Of a stretch of DNA of 57,418 bases, positions 8,284 to 17,600 are shown in pieces. The notes under the pieces were generated by a model, which had not been told where the DNA came from, made no database searches, and worked only from the letters and a program-made list of their open reading frames with translations. Numbering within the stretch: position 1 is the first letter of the stretch; each line of letters starts with the position of its first letter. This stretch comes from Anaerolineae bacterium. GTDB lineage: Bacteria > Chloroflexota > Anaerolineae > Aggregatilineales > Ch27. Position numbers and translations under genes: made by a program. The stretch spans positions 1 to 57,418 of the forward strand of contig JABLXG010000024.1 of NCBI GenBank assembly GCA_013178165.1, written 5' to 3'.

Positions 8284-9411
8284 CTATTCTGCCCGCAGCG
8301 ACAGATTCGCGGGTGGCTCCGGGCTTTCCTGACGGGGGGCGGTCGGCAACTCATCAGGGCTGGCCGGCACCGAAGGCGGCGGCTGATCAGCGGCGCGGCC
8401 CATCATTGCCCGGATGGCCTGCAGCTCTTCCGGGGTGATGGCAACACGGTTGGGGCCAAAGGCCTGGTCAAAGGCCATCTGGTGAAACAGGGTCAGGCCG
8501 GCCATGGTGGGCAGCGGTGTCGCTCCCGCTGACACGCCCTGCGGGTTTTCCTCGCGGCGCATCAGCAGGATACTGCCAGCCAGGAAGGCTACGCCGATCC
8601 ACTGGGTGGCGGTCAGACGTTCCCCCAGCAGGGTAAACGCCAGCAGGAGCGCTACGCCAATTTCCATGATAGCCAGCATGGCCGTCTGCAAACTGCCGAG
8701 AGTCTTGACGCCATGGAACATGGTCAGACGCCCCAGGGCGGTGGTCAGCCCCAGCAGAACGATCGCCTCCAGAGCTTCCGGCGGTACGGACCAGCGCGTG
8801 TCATAGAAGCCATAGGCCAGGCGAGCCATGGTCACGATCACGGCCATGGTCGTCAGTGTGTACAGGGTGACTGTCCGGGCGGGCATTTCGTAAAGCACGC
8901 GCTGGCTGAGCAGCATGGTGCCGGCGAACATGATCGCGTTGCCCAGCATGAGGCCGATACCCAACCAGTTGATCTCCCTGGCCGAAAGGCTGGTGAGCAG
9001 CAACAGGGCGATCAGAGCCAGGCCAACACGCAGGCCGGTGCGGTAAGTGATCCGCTGGCCGCCCAGCCGGGCCAGCAGCACCACGAAGACGATATACATG
9101 CCGTTCAGCAACTGGCTCAGGCTGGCATCCAGCAGATCAAGGCCGGTGTAAAACATCAGCGAACCAATGCCGTTGACCGTCCCGACAACCACGCAACCCA
9201 GTAAGCCCGCTGGATAGATATAAAGATAACGCCTCCAGAAAACCGCGTAGACAGCCCATAGAATAGCCGCGGCGATGATCGTACGGACGGCAGCAACTGT
9301 GAACGGATCGGAGCCAGCCTGGTAAGCCAGCTTGCCAAACAGGGGCGCCATCCCCAGGAAGATAGGCGACGAAATCGAGATGAGGAGCGCGGTGGCTCTT
9401 GGCGGTTTCAT
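8284..9411 (-). CDS. EamA (DMT superfamily) transporter with a C-terminal extension
   Basis: A 375-residue membrane protein with about ten helices in two EamA repeats (about 5-145 and 160-300). These permeases export or import small metabolites; the substrate cannot be read from sequence. The second half contains the usual pattern ending TATQWIGVAFLAGSILLM. A cytoplasmic tail of about 70 residues (FHQMAFDQAFG onward, then Pro-rich) is not part of the family core. ATG 9411 has a run of G about nine bases upstream; ATG 9420 would add three residues but abuts that G-run. It lies 47 bases downstream of the Fur-family gene on the same strand, so the two are probably co-transcribed. Confidence 0.82.
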   Translation of the reverse strand: MKPPRATALLISISSPIFLGMAPLFGKLAYQAGSDPFTVAAVRTIIAAAILWAVYAVFWRRYLYIYPAGLLGCVVVGTVNGIGSLMFYTGLDLLDASLSQLLNGMYIVFVVLLARLGGQRITYRTGLRVGLALIALLLLTSLSAREINWLGIGLMLGNAIMFAGTMLLSQRVLYEMPARTVTLYTLTTMAVIVTMARLAYGFYDTRWSVPPEALEAIVLLGLTTALGRLTMFHGVKTLGSLQTAMLAIMEIGVALLLAFTLLGERLTATQWIGVAFLAGSILLMRREENPQGVSAGATPLPTMAGLTLFHQMAFDQAFGPNRVAITPEELQAIRAMMGRAADQPPPSVPASPDELPTAPRQESPEPPANLSLRAE

Positions 9412-9458
9412 ACCGGCCATCCCCCCTGCGTCTTGTTGCTGGTCCGATCTCTGCAAGC

Positions 9459-9941
9459 TCAGGCCGAGCGGTTGGAACGGTTCTTCTCGCGCTGCCGGGT
9501 GCACGCCGGGCAGTAGCCGGTGTAGCAGGCATGGGCCGTTAGCAGGGTGATCCCGTGTTCCCTGGCCCAACTCAAAGCCACTTCCTGAATGATTTCCGGA
9601 TCGACCGGCACCATTTTGCCACAGCCACGGCAGGTGAGGTAATGGTACTCGAGGCCGCCGGTGATGCGGTAATACTCCCGTTTGTGCTCAGGGTCCAGGT
9701 AGCGCGCCTCGACCAGCCCCAGTTCCACAAATAGTTGCAGGCTGCGGTACACCGTAGCCAGGCTGGTGTCGCCTTCGTGTTTGAGGGCCAGTTCATAAAT
9801 CTGTTCGGCGTCCAGGAAGGTTTTGTGCGTGCGCAGCAGATCGAGCAACAGCAGTCGCTGAGGAGTCAGGCGATGGCCGGCATTGCGCAGCAACGCTTCC
9901 GCCTCTTCAGGCGTAGGAACTCTGGGGATACGATCGCTCAT
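9459..9941 (-). CDS. Fur family metal- or peroxide-responsive repressor
   Basis: A 160-residue regulator. Residues 10-85 are the winged helix (HRLTPQRLLLLDLL, then TSLATVYRSLQLF, the DNA-reading helix). The dimerisation part has two CxxC pairs that hold structural zinc (Cys104/Cys107 in CRGCG, Cys144/Cys147 in CPAC) and His100 in HYLTC. Members include Fur, Zur and PerR; sequence alone does not tell which metal or signal this one reads. ATG 9941 is chosen because GAGGT lies just upstream and the protein then starts at the usual distance from the helix. The downstream EamA gene may be its target. No clear Fur box was seen in 9942-10160. Confidence 0.9.
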   Translation of the reverse strand: MSDRIPRVPTPEEAEALLRNAGHRLTPQRLLLLDLLRTHKTFLDAEQIYELALKHEGDTSLATVYRSLQLFVELGLVEARYLDPEHKREYYRITGGLEYHYLTCRGCGKMVPVDPEIIQEVALSWAREHGITLLTAHACYTGYCPACTRQREKNRSNRSA

Positions 9942-10161
9942 GGTTACCTCGCAGCATGCTTGTGGGGCTTCTGGAAACAGAAATCGGTATCCGCTTTTCC
10001 GGCTGTTGCTCCGGATTTGCCTGGCCATTCACTCTGCTCCTGCCTGAATTATTGACCGGGCCTGGCCGGGCAGCAATGGTTCTGATGGAGCATAGTGTAC
10101 CGGGCAACTCCGCAAATGCCACGCCGCTGCGGCCATCCCCCTGAGCAAGCGGTGTCAGGTG

Positions 10162-10170
10162 TGGTATGCT
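10162..10170 (+). promoter_or_regulatory. Extended -10 promoter element (TGGTATGCT) for alaX
   Basis: TGG-TATGCT lies 40 bases before the alaX start in the divergent gap with the Fur-family gene (9942-10209). No strong -35 is present. It matches the form repeated in this window. Confidence 0.4.
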
Positions 10171-10209
10171 TGCTGGCAGCTTGCGGCGCTGGCTGGAGAG
10201 CGAATCGCT

Positions 10210-10932
10210 ATGACGGAACTGCTGTATCAGACTGATAGCTACCTGAAGACATTCGAAGCGGTGGTCACGGCTGTTGACAGCCAGGAAAATGGGGTAGTGC
10301 TCAACCGCACCGCTTTCTATCCGGGTGGCGGGGGGCAGCCCGCTGACGTGGGGACGCTGATCGTTGCTGGCGTGGGCTATCCGGTTGTCCGGGTCAGAAA
10401 AGCTGGGGACGATGTAGTTCATGTTGTGGAAGGGCCGCTGCCGCCGATCGGGACCACGGTCACCGGCCAGCTGGACTGGGAACGTCGTTACCAGTTGATG
10501 CGTACCCATACAGCTATGCACATTCTGTGCGGGGTGGTGTGGCGGGATTACGGGGCGAGCGTCACCGGCGGCAACATGGAGCCGCTCAAGGGGCGGATGG
10601 ACTTTGAGTTTGAGCGCCTGCAGAAGGAACTGGTGCAGGAGATCGAACGGAAGATCAACGCTGAGGTGGCGGCTGCCCGACCGGTCAGGACGGCTATTTT
10701 GCCGCGTGAGGAAGCCTTTCAGATTCCCGATCTGATTCGCACCCGGATCAATCTGCTCCCGGAAGGGATCACGCGGGTGCGGGTGGTGGAGATTGTAGGC
10801 CTCGATTTGCAGGCGGATGGCGGTACGCACGTCGCCTCGACCGCCGAAGTCGGCCCGATCCGGATCACCGATTACACCAGTAAGGGCGGGATCAACAAGC
10901 GACTGTACGTGGCCTTGGAGCCGGAGGGCTGA
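10210..10932 (+). CDS. alaX: Alanyl-tRNA editing protein, AlaX type
   Basis: A 240-residue free-standing editing domain related to the C-terminal part of AlaRS. It hydrolyses Ser or Gly wrongly attached to tRNA-Ala. Visible marks: FYPGGGGQPAD (about 37-47), the metal pair His100/His104 in THTAMH, and the second site DGGTHV (203-208). In AlaRS the last motif is CGGTH with Cys as ligand; here Asp203 takes that place, a variant I recall in some free-standing AlaX proteins. ATG 10210 is used because an in-frame start at 10159 would include the promoter and an atypical leader. It is followed after 22 bases by the next gene in the same direction. Confidence 0.88.
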   Translation: MTELLYQTDSYLKTFEAVVTAVDSQENGVVLNRTAFYPGGGGQPADVGTLIVAGVGYPVVRVRKAGDDVVHVVEGPLPPIGTTVTGQLDWERRYQLMRTHTAMHILCGVVWRDYGASVTGGNMEPLKGRMDFEFERLQKELVQEIERKINAEVAAARPVRTAILPREEAFQIPDLIRTRINLLPEGITRVRVVEIVGLDLQADGGTHVASTAEVGPIRITDYTSKGGINKRLYVALEPEG

Positions 10933-10954
10933 GCCGCTGCACTGGAGGGCCGCT

Positions 10955-11629
10955 ATGTTGCCGCCTGTGGAGTCGGACGAACGTCTGGCCGCGCGGGGTC
11001 TTTACCAGCAAATCCGGCGGGGAGAGCCGACTAGGTTGCAAGAAGTGTGGAGCATACATCGGCTGCCGGATGAAGCCACGATCTGGCGCACCCAGCTGCT
11101 CTATGACCAGGCGATTCCCATGTCGGCCTGTTACCTGCTGCGGGACCCGGACTTTCGGCCGGTACAGATGGTATTCTACTGGCGCTGGCAGGATGGGCGC
11201 GAGGACCTGATCGAGTATCGCTTTATGCCGGGGTACGCGACCATCTTGTACCACGATCAGGCGCAGGATATGATCTTACCCGCCGATTGCGACGTTTTTG
11301 GCTGGCATACGATCATGAGTCATCTGCTGTGGCGACGCTACGACTACCGCAAACAGGGCCGCCAAGCGCTGACGCTGGTCGGGCCGGGCCTGACTGGCGG
11401 TACATTGTGGCCCGCCTTGCTGGAGATGGAAGCGGTCCTTGATCGGCGCGAGATCATCCCTGGCCCGGCAGGGCCGCACAAGGGAAGCGCGTTTACCCTT
11501 CGGATGGTGGAGCTTGGGCCGCAGACGCTGGTGCTGGATTCCTTCGGCGTGCCATTACGCTGGGTGTTGCCGGCGGTGCAGTTGACCTTCGAACTGACAG
11601 AGTATGAGCGCATCGGGTCGCGGGCATGA
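10955..11629 (+). CDS. Uncharacterised soluble protein
   Basis: A 224-residue protein with no signal peptide and no membrane helix. It is rich in aromatic residues (VFYWRWQDGREDLIEYRF, LLWRRYDYRK) and predicted beta strands, and ends EYERIGSRA. I do not recognise a family or catalytic motif. It may be lineage-specific. GGAGGG stands 6 bases before ATG 10955. It is 22 bases after alaX and its stop overlaps the next gene's start by 4 bases (ATGA), so it is translationally coupled to the TPR gene that follows. A role with the TPR proteins is possible but not shown. Confidence 0.75.
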   Translation: MLPPVESDERLAARGLYQQIRRGEPTRLQEVWSIHRLPDEATIWRTQLLYDQAIPMSACYLLRDPDFRPVQMVFYWRWQDGREDLIEYRFMPGYATILYHDQAQDMILPADCDVFGWHTIMSHLLWRRYDYRKQGRQALTLVGPGLTGGTLWPALLEMEAVLDRREIIPGPAGPHKGSAFTLRMVELGPQTLVLDSFGVPLRWVLPAVQLTFELTEYERIGSRA

Positions 11630-12651
11630 AACGATTTATTGACTGGCTGGGACGGGAACGGGCCTTTGCCCTGCTGGTGATCATTGGCGGGACGGGCACG
11701 TTGAGCCTGATGCTGCAGGCGGTTGGGACGGATGTGTCCTGGGTTATCCCGGCCCAGAATGCGCTGTTGCTGATCGCGCTCATCGGTACTGTGATCGTCA
11801 TGCTCAGCCGTCTGGATCCGCTGGATCGCCGTCCGATGATCGTGGCGCTCCTGCCATTGATACTGGCGGTGGGGCTGGGGCTATTCCTGCCGGCGTTCTC
11901 ACTCTGGTTTCTGGGGGCGGGGATCGGCTGGCTGATCGTCTCTCTGATCATCTTGCGGCGCAACGTGCGCCGGGAATATCAGCAGGCCATCCGCTACCTG
12001 CGCAATGGTGAGTATGATGCAGCCATCCAGATCATCGACCGTCTGATTAAGGCGGAACCACAGGATACCCGTCATTTTCGTTTTCGGGCCGATCTGTACC
12101 GCCTGAAGGGCGATCCCCGGCGCGCCCTGAAGGATTACCGCCGCATCGTTGAACTGGAACCCCAGTCCAGTGTGGGTTATAACGGTCTCGCTGAAATCTG
12201 CCTGCAACAGGGGCAATATGAAGAGGCATTGCGCCACGCCCGCGAGGCGTATGAGCGCGATCCGCGCCAGTGGGCGATGCCCTACAACCTGGGCATGATC
12301 GAGGATCGACTGGGTATGGCCGCAGAGACAATCACGCATCTCCAGGAGGCGCTGAGCTGTGGTATGCCGGATAGCCGGCACCGCCTGCTGGCGCATCTGT
12401 GGCTGGGCCGGGCCTATGCGCGTCTGGGTCGTATGGCGGAGACTGCAACTGAACTGAAGGCCATACGCCGGGAAAAACGTGGTCTGGACGAATGGCGGGT
12501 TATTTTCGCCAGTGAGCAATCCCGCGCCCTGCAGGACGTGCTGGCGGGCGATCTTGCCCTGGCACAGGCCATATTTAATGGGGCTGGTGGGGAAGTGTTC
12601 GCTGCCGGAGCGGCGGGACTGGCTGCTTCTGCGGCGGCCAAGGAGGCGTAA
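11626..12651 (+). CDS. TPR membrane protein, first of three
   Basis: A 341-residue protein. The N-terminal 105 residues contain three to four hydrophobic helices (about 13-33, 37-60, 66-102). The rest is a series of tetratricopeptide units, for example AIRYLRNGEYDAAIQIIDRL, RALKDYRRIVELEPQSSVGY, and EALRHAREAYERDPRQWAM. Such a protein sits in the membrane with a helical scaffold that binds other proteins. Start and stop overlap both neighbours (ATGA at 11626, TAATG at 12650), so three or four genes form one tight translational unit. No enzymatic motif is present. Confidence 0.85.
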   Translation: MKRFIDWLGRERAFALLVIIGGTGTLSLMLQAVGTDVSWVIPAQNALLLIALIGTVIVMLSRLDPLDRRPMIVALLPLILAVGLGLFLPAFSLWFLGAGIGWLIVSLIILRRNVRREYQQAIRYLRNGEYDAAIQIIDRLIKAEPQDTRHFRFRADLYRLKGDPRRALKDYRRIVELEPQSSVGYNGLAEICLQQGQYEEALRHAREAYERDPRQWAMPYNLGMIEDRLGMAAETITHLQEALSCGMPDSRHRLLAHLWLGRAYARLGRMAETATELKAIRREKRGLDEWRVIFASEQSRALQDVLAGDLALAQAIFNGAGGEVFAAGAAGLAASAAAKEA

Positions 12652-13529
12652 TGAGACGCCGTTTGATCATTGCCCTGGCGCAAATCCCGCTGGTGCTGGC
12701 CATTCTGGGCCTGTTGACGTTCATCGGCGGGATTGTGGGCGAGTATGTTGTCAACCGGCAGGACCCCTTTGGGGAAAGCGTGCCTTCCAATCTAACCTGG
12801 CTGGCGCTGATCGGGCTGGCGGTGGCGACCGCCATGTTCCTTGTCTGGTTTGTCAGCGTGGCGCTGTTGCTGGGCGTGCAGGCGCGGCGGCAGGGGCCGG
12901 GCTATGGCGAAGCCTACCGCCTGATCGAAGCCTTCAAGTTCGAAGACGCCATCCCACTGCTGGAGCAGTCGATTGAGGAGGGCAAGGAGACCGTTGATGT
13001 GCTGATGTTGCTGGCCAGCGCCTATGCCTATGCCGGACGGCTGGCTGAAGCCCAGAAGGTCGCCGACCGGGCGGTGGCGCTTTACCCGGAGACTTCGGCG
13101 GCTTATGTCACGCTCAGCAACGTCTACCGGATGCAGGCCATGTATGACGCGGCGGCAGAGGTGCTGCGCCACGCTACCCTGCTGGAGCCAGAATCAGCCA
13201 GTAACTGGGCTGAGCTGGGCTTTATGGAGCTGTATGCCGGGAAGGAGTCAGCGTCTCTGGCGGCCTTCGAGCGGGCTGCCCAGCAGCGGATGCCGGCGAT
13301 GTATGCCGTCCGCGTGTACTACCACCTGGCCGAAGCCTATACCCGCAGCGGCGACGCCCGGCGGGCGGCGGCTGCCGCGGCCAAAATGGTCAGTTCGCGC
13401 GACGGCCTGGCCAGCTGGAAATCCGGTCTGGAGGCGCTGCGGGGCACGTCATATGGCCAGCGACTGGCCCGCGAGATCGAGGCGATCGAGCAGGCCCTGG
13501 GCGACGCTGATGCTTCCCATCTGGATTAA
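12651..13529 (+). CDS. TPR membrane protein, second of three
   Basis: A 292-residue protein built like its upstream neighbour: two hydrophobic helices (about 5-34 and 48-77), then TPR units from about residue 85 (AYRLIEAFKFEDAIPLLEQS, AEAQKVADRAVALYPETSAA, YDAAAEVLRHATLLEPESAS). The last repeats have degenerate spacing and the tail is alanine-rich. It begins on the A of the preceding TAA stop. It is a likely paralogue of 11626 and 13543 by shared layout. The function is unknown; an assembly or scaffolding role in the membrane is inference. Confidence 0.85.
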   Translation: MRRRLIIALAQIPLVLAILGLLTFIGGIVGEYVVNRQDPFGESVPSNLTWLALIGLAVATAMFLVWFVSVALLLGVQARRQGPGYGEAYRLIEAFKFEDAIPLLEQSIEEGKETVDVLMLLASAYAYAGRLAEAQKVADRAVALYPETSAAYVTLSNVYRMQAMYDAAAEVLRHATLLEPESASNWAELGFMELYAGKESASLAAFERAAQQRMPAMYAVRVYYHLAEAYTRSGDARRAAAAAAKMVSSRDGLASWKSGLEALRGTSYGQRLAREIEAIEQALGDADASHLD

Positions 13530-13542
13530 GGCCAGCGGAACG

Positions 13543-14352
13543 ATGACCTGGCGGACTTACCTGGTTGAGGGATGGCGGCGGTTGCCCGGCGATCTGCGGC
13601 GGGTGATCCTGGTCGCCGGCGTTGTGGGCGTGGTGTTGACTGTTCTGGCGTTTGTGCTGCCGCCGGGGCAACAGGTCTGGGCAGTGCTGGCGCTCGTTGG
13701 GATGTTCGTCCTTGTCCAGGCGGCGGTGCTCTGGCATTTCTGGCGCTTGCGTCCGACGCTACGCCGGGCACGGCGGCTGTTCATGGACGGCCAGTTCGAG
13801 GAAGTTGTGACCCTGCTGGAGGCGGAGCGCGCCGCCGGGCAGGGGGATGCGGCAGGCTTTGCGCTGCTTGGCAATGCCTATCGCCAGCTAGGTCAGCTTG
13901 AGCGCAGCGAGGCGGTATTGCGCGAAGCATATACCACCGAGCCAGAGGCGCCGCATGTCGCCTATGGCCTGGGACGCACGTTGTTGGCCCTTGGCCACTA
14001 TGACGAAGCGGCGGATCTGATCGCTCTGGCGCTGGAACATGGCGGTCAGCCAGTCATTGAGGCCGATCTGGGACATGCCCTGTATCGCGCCGGACAGCTG
14101 GAGGCCGCGGCCAGGTTACTGATACATGCGGGCAAACTGGCGCTGGAGCCGCACCGCGCCCTGATGACCCGCTATCTGCTATGGCGAATCCGTGGCGCGG
14201 GGGAAGACGCATTGCGGGCAGAGCTAGCTCCACTGGTGGAAGGGTTAGCGCTGTGGCGGGCAGAAGCCTCCCGCTGTGCGATGACGCCGTATGGGGCTGC
14301 CCTGGCGGAGGATGTAGAGCAGATGGAGCGCCTGCTGGCTGTGGAGTCGTAG
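13543..14352 (+). CDS. TPR membrane protein, third of three
   Basis: A 269-residue protein: two hydrophobic helices (about 16-36 and 41-64) followed by TPR units (ARRLFMDGQFEEVVTLLEAE, LGNAYRQLGQLERSEAVLRE, LGRTLLALGHYDEAADLIAL). ATG 13543 lies 13 bases after the second TPR gene's stop. An in-frame ATG at 13510 would add 11 residues and overlap that gene by 20 bases; I cannot decide firmly because both ribosome sites are weak. It is the last gene of the cluster. The ileS promoter begins 37 bases beyond its stop. Confidence 0.82.
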   Translation: MTWRTYLVEGWRRLPGDLRRVILVAGVVGVVLTVLAFVLPPGQQVWAVLALVGMFVLVQAAVLWHFWRLRPTLRRARRLFMDGQFEEVVTLLEAERAAGQGDAAGFALLGNAYRQLGQLERSEAVLREAYTTEPEAPHVAYGLGRTLLALGHYDEAADLIALALEHGGQPVIEADLGHALYRAGQLEAAARLLIHAGKLALEPHRALMTRYLLWRIRGAGEDALRAELAPLVEGLALWRAEASRCAMTPYGAALAEDVEQMERLLAVES

Positions 14353-14389
14353 AGGAGGGCTTACCGGCGGGTTCAAGCTGACGATACAG

Positions 14390-14419
14390 TGGAAATTGCG
14401 CCCTTTTCCCCGATATAAT
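14390..14419 (+). promoter_or_regulatory. Promoter of ileS
   Basis: A perfect -10, TATAAT at 14414-14419, has TGGAAA (4 of 6 matches to TTGACA) at 14390-14395 with an 18-base spacer. Transcription would begin near 14426, directly at the foot of the AACCGCTG hairpin, giving an untranslated leader of about 217 bases. Confidence 0.6.
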
Positions 14420-14425
14420 AGGGCA

Positions 14426-14642
14426 TGTAACCGCTGGCATCCTCTGCACAGCGGTTCGTCATTGTGGTAGGATGGTATGAGTCATCTGCTATTGCGGCGG
14501 TCCGTAGTCTTCATTATAAGGAGGTGCTTCCCCATGGCGACGTGGCACCTGCCCGCGCAGGGTCCGATTGGTGAACCGGCAGACGCCTGAGTCGTTCCTT
14601 GCTGCTTCACCCTGTCCGGGAAACACCAACGGAGTAACGAGC
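14426..14642 (+). promoter_or_regulatory. ileS leader, candidate T-box-like (short stem I) isoleucine regulator
   Basis: Seen: a perfect 8-bp stem AACCGCTG (14429-14436)/CAGCGGTT (14449-14456) whose 12-base loop contains AUC, an isoleucine codon; a second small hairpin GATG/CATC at 14471-14486; and TGGCACC at 14543-14549, matching the UGGNACC T-box core that pairs with the uncharged tRNA end. A CTGC/GCAG hairpin follows this core. TCGTT at 14592-14596 can pair with AACGA (14636-14640) next to the ileS ribosome site GGAG (14631-14634). Known: ultrashort stem I T-boxes with the codon in the terminal loop control ileS in Actinobacteria. The full AGGGUGGNACCGCG consensus is not matched, so this remains a candidate. 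Confidence 0.42.
14534..14590 (+). CDS. Possible 18-residue leader peptide upstream of ileS
   Basis: A short frame, MATWHLPAQGPIGEPADA, starts with ATG 9 bases after AAGGAGG (14518-14524), one of the strongest ribosome sites in the window, and ends with TGA at 14588-14590. It has one Ile codon (ATT). Its stop lies 52 bases before the ileS ATG. It overlaps the UGGNACC element, so both readings may not be functional. It could be a regulatory upstream frame whose translation alters folding near the ileS start. Against it: 18 codons is short enough to occur by chance, and conservation is not known. Confidence 0.35.
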   Translation: MATWHLPAQGPIGEPADA

Positions 14643-17600
14643 ATGTTCAAGCCTGTATCAGCAAAAGTCAATATCCCAGCGGTAGAGAACGAGCAGCTCG
14701 AATTCTGGCGCAAGCGGCGCATCTTTGAGCGCACTCAGATCGAGCGCAAGGGTGGGCCACGCTTTGTCTTTTACGAAGGCCCGCCTACCGCTAACGGCAA
14801 GCCGGGGACACATCATGTGCTGGCCCGCGCCTATAAGGATATGTTCCCCCGCTACAAAACCATGAACGGCTACTACGTTCTGCGCAAAGGCGGCTGGGAT
14901 ACGCATGGCCTGCCGGTTGAGATCGAAGTCGAAAAAGAGCTTGGCCTTCACGACAAACGCGAGATCGAGGCCTATGGCGTGGCCGCTTTCAACGAAAAGT
15001 GCCGTCAGAGCGTCTTCCGTTACATCAACGAATGGGAGAAGCTCACAGAACGGATGGCCTTCTGGGTCAGCCTGGATGATGCCTATGTCACCTTCACCAA
15101 CGACTACATCCAGTCGGTCTGGTGGATTCTGCGCCAGCTCTGGGACAAAGGCCTGCTCTACCGGGGCAAGAAAGTTGTCCCCTATTGCGCGCGTTGTGGC
15201 ACGCCGCTGAGCAGCCATGAGGTGGCTCAGGGCTACGAGGATGTGTCTGACCCCAGCATCTTCGTGCGTTTCCCACTGCGTGATGAGCCGGGGACGTACT
15301 TTCTGGTCTGGACGACAACGCCCTGGACGCTGCCCGGCAACGTGGCGCTGGCCGTTGGCGCAGATGTCGATTATGTGCGGGTGGAAGGCCCGGCGGATGA
15401 TGGCGGAACAGAGCGCCTGATCCTGGCAGAATCGCTGCTGAACGCCGCGCTCAAAGAGCCGGGCGCTTACCGTGTTCTTGATCGGTTCAAAGGGCGCGAT
15501 CTGGCCGGGAAGCATTATCAACCACTGTATACCTTCCTGCCGGTGGAGCAGGATTATGCCTACGTCGTGACCGGCGATTTTGTCAGCACGGAAGAGGGCA
15601 CCGGGATTGTCCACATTGCCCCGGCGTTCGGCCAGGATGACATGGAAGCCGGCCAGGCGTATGGCCTGCCGGTGCTGGTGACGGTACGACCCGACGGCAC
15701 GTTCATCGACGCGGTAACGCCCTGGCGCGGGATGTGGGTCAAAGACGCTGATGAGCACATCATCCGGGAACTGAAGAGCCGCGGCTTGATGTACCGCGTT
15801 CAGAAGTACCTGCACAGCTACCCGTTCTGCTGGCGCTGCAAGTCACCGCTGCTTTACTACGCCCGTGATACCTGGTTCATCAAGACGACCGCCTACCGGG
15901 ACAAGATGATCGCGCTCAACAACACGATCAACTGGGTGCCGGATCACATCAAGAGCGGGCGCTTTGGCAACTGGCTGGAAGACCTCAAGGACTGGGCGCT
16001 GGGTCGTGAGCGCTACTGGGGCACGCCGCTGCCTGTCTGGCAGTGCGACAACCCTGATTGCGGACACATGGTCTGCGTCGGTGGGGTGGATGAACTGAGC
16101 AAACTCAGCGGGGTGGATCAGAGTAATCTGGACCTGCATCGCCCGTACGTTGACGAAGTCCACTGGGCCTGCCGCCAGTGCAATGGACGGGGCACCATGT
16201 ACCGCGTGCCGGAACTGATCGACGTGTGGTTTGATTCTGGTTCGATGCCCGTGGCGCAGTGGGGATATCCCTACTACAACCAGGAGATGTTCCGCGAGCA
16301 GTACCCGGCGGACTACATCTGCGAGGCGGTTGATCAGACGCGGGGCTGGTTCTACAGCCTCCATGCGATTGCCAGCATGCTCTTTGAGCAGGTGGCCTTC
16401 AAGAATGTGATCTGCCTGGGGCATATCCTGGATGCGACCGGCCAAAAGATGTCCAAGAGCCGCCCGGAGACGTTTGTCGAGCCGTGGCAGGTCTTTGACA
16501 AATATGGGGCGGACGCCTTTCGCTGGTACATGTACACATCCAGCCCGCCCGGCGAACCGCGCCGCTTCAGCATGGACCTGGTCGGCGAAGTGGTGACCAA
16601 GTTCCTGCTGACGCTGTGGAACACCTACAGCTTCTTTGTCACCTACGCGAACCTGGATGGCTGGTCGCCGGATCAGGCTGCGCCGCCGGTAGCCGAACGC
16701 GATCCGCTGGATCGCTGGGTACTGGCGGAGTTGCACGCGCTGGTGCAGCGGGTGACCGAAGCGTACGAGAACTATGACGTGCCGGGCGCTACCAGGCCGA
16801 TCCAGACATTTGTGGAGGAACTGAGCAACTGGTATGTGCGCCTATCGCGCCGGCGCTTCTGGAAGAGTGAAGACGACACTGATAAGCTCAGTGCCTACGC
16901 CACACTGTATGAGTGTCTGACGACCCTGGCTTACCTGCTTGCTCCGGCCATGCCGTTCATGGCGGAGACTATCTACCGTAACTTGGTGGCCTCGGTGCAG
17001 CCGGATGCGCCGGAAAGCGTGCATCTGGCCCGCTGGCCGGTCGCCAACGAGCAACTGATCGACCGCGATCTGATGGGGGCGATGGCGCTGGCGCAGCGAT
17101 TGGTCAGCCTGGGGCGCGCTGCACGCGAGAGCGCTAACCTGCGCGTGCGCCAGCCGCTGCAGGAAGCGGCCTTTGCGGTGCGCTTCCCGGCGGAGCGTGA
17201 GATCGTTCAGACGCTGAGCGACCTGATCGCCAGCGAGTTGAACGTCAAGCAGGTGAATGTGCTGGACAGCGCCGATGAGGTAGTCACCTATACGCTTAAC
17301 CCGTTGCCGGCCAAGCTCGGTCGTAAGTTTGGCAAGGATTTCCCCAGGGTGCAAAAGGCCCTGCGCGAAGGCGATCCGGCTGAGGTGGCGGCCTGGGCCA
17401 GGGCGCTGCTGAGCGGTCAGGCGATCCAGGTGACGCTAGACGGCCAGACGTATGAAGTTGCGCCGGACGAATGTGAGGTGCGCCAAGGTGCCGCTGAAGG
17501 ATATGCTGTTGCCGAGGAAGCCGGATACCTGGCCGCCCTGCGCACGGCGCTGACGGAAGACCTGATCCTGGAAGGGCTGGCCCGCGAGATCGTGCGGCGG

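Noticed and set aside
8274-8297. TGCGGG/CCCGCA hairpin at the converging ends of the glycosyltransferase and EamA genes
   Set aside because: Only six base pairs and it overlaps the EamA coding end; too weak to call a terminator.
9942-10209. Fur box autoregulating the Fur-family gene
   Set aside because: No inverted repeat resembling GATAATGATNATCATTATC or a PerR/Zur box was found in the gap.
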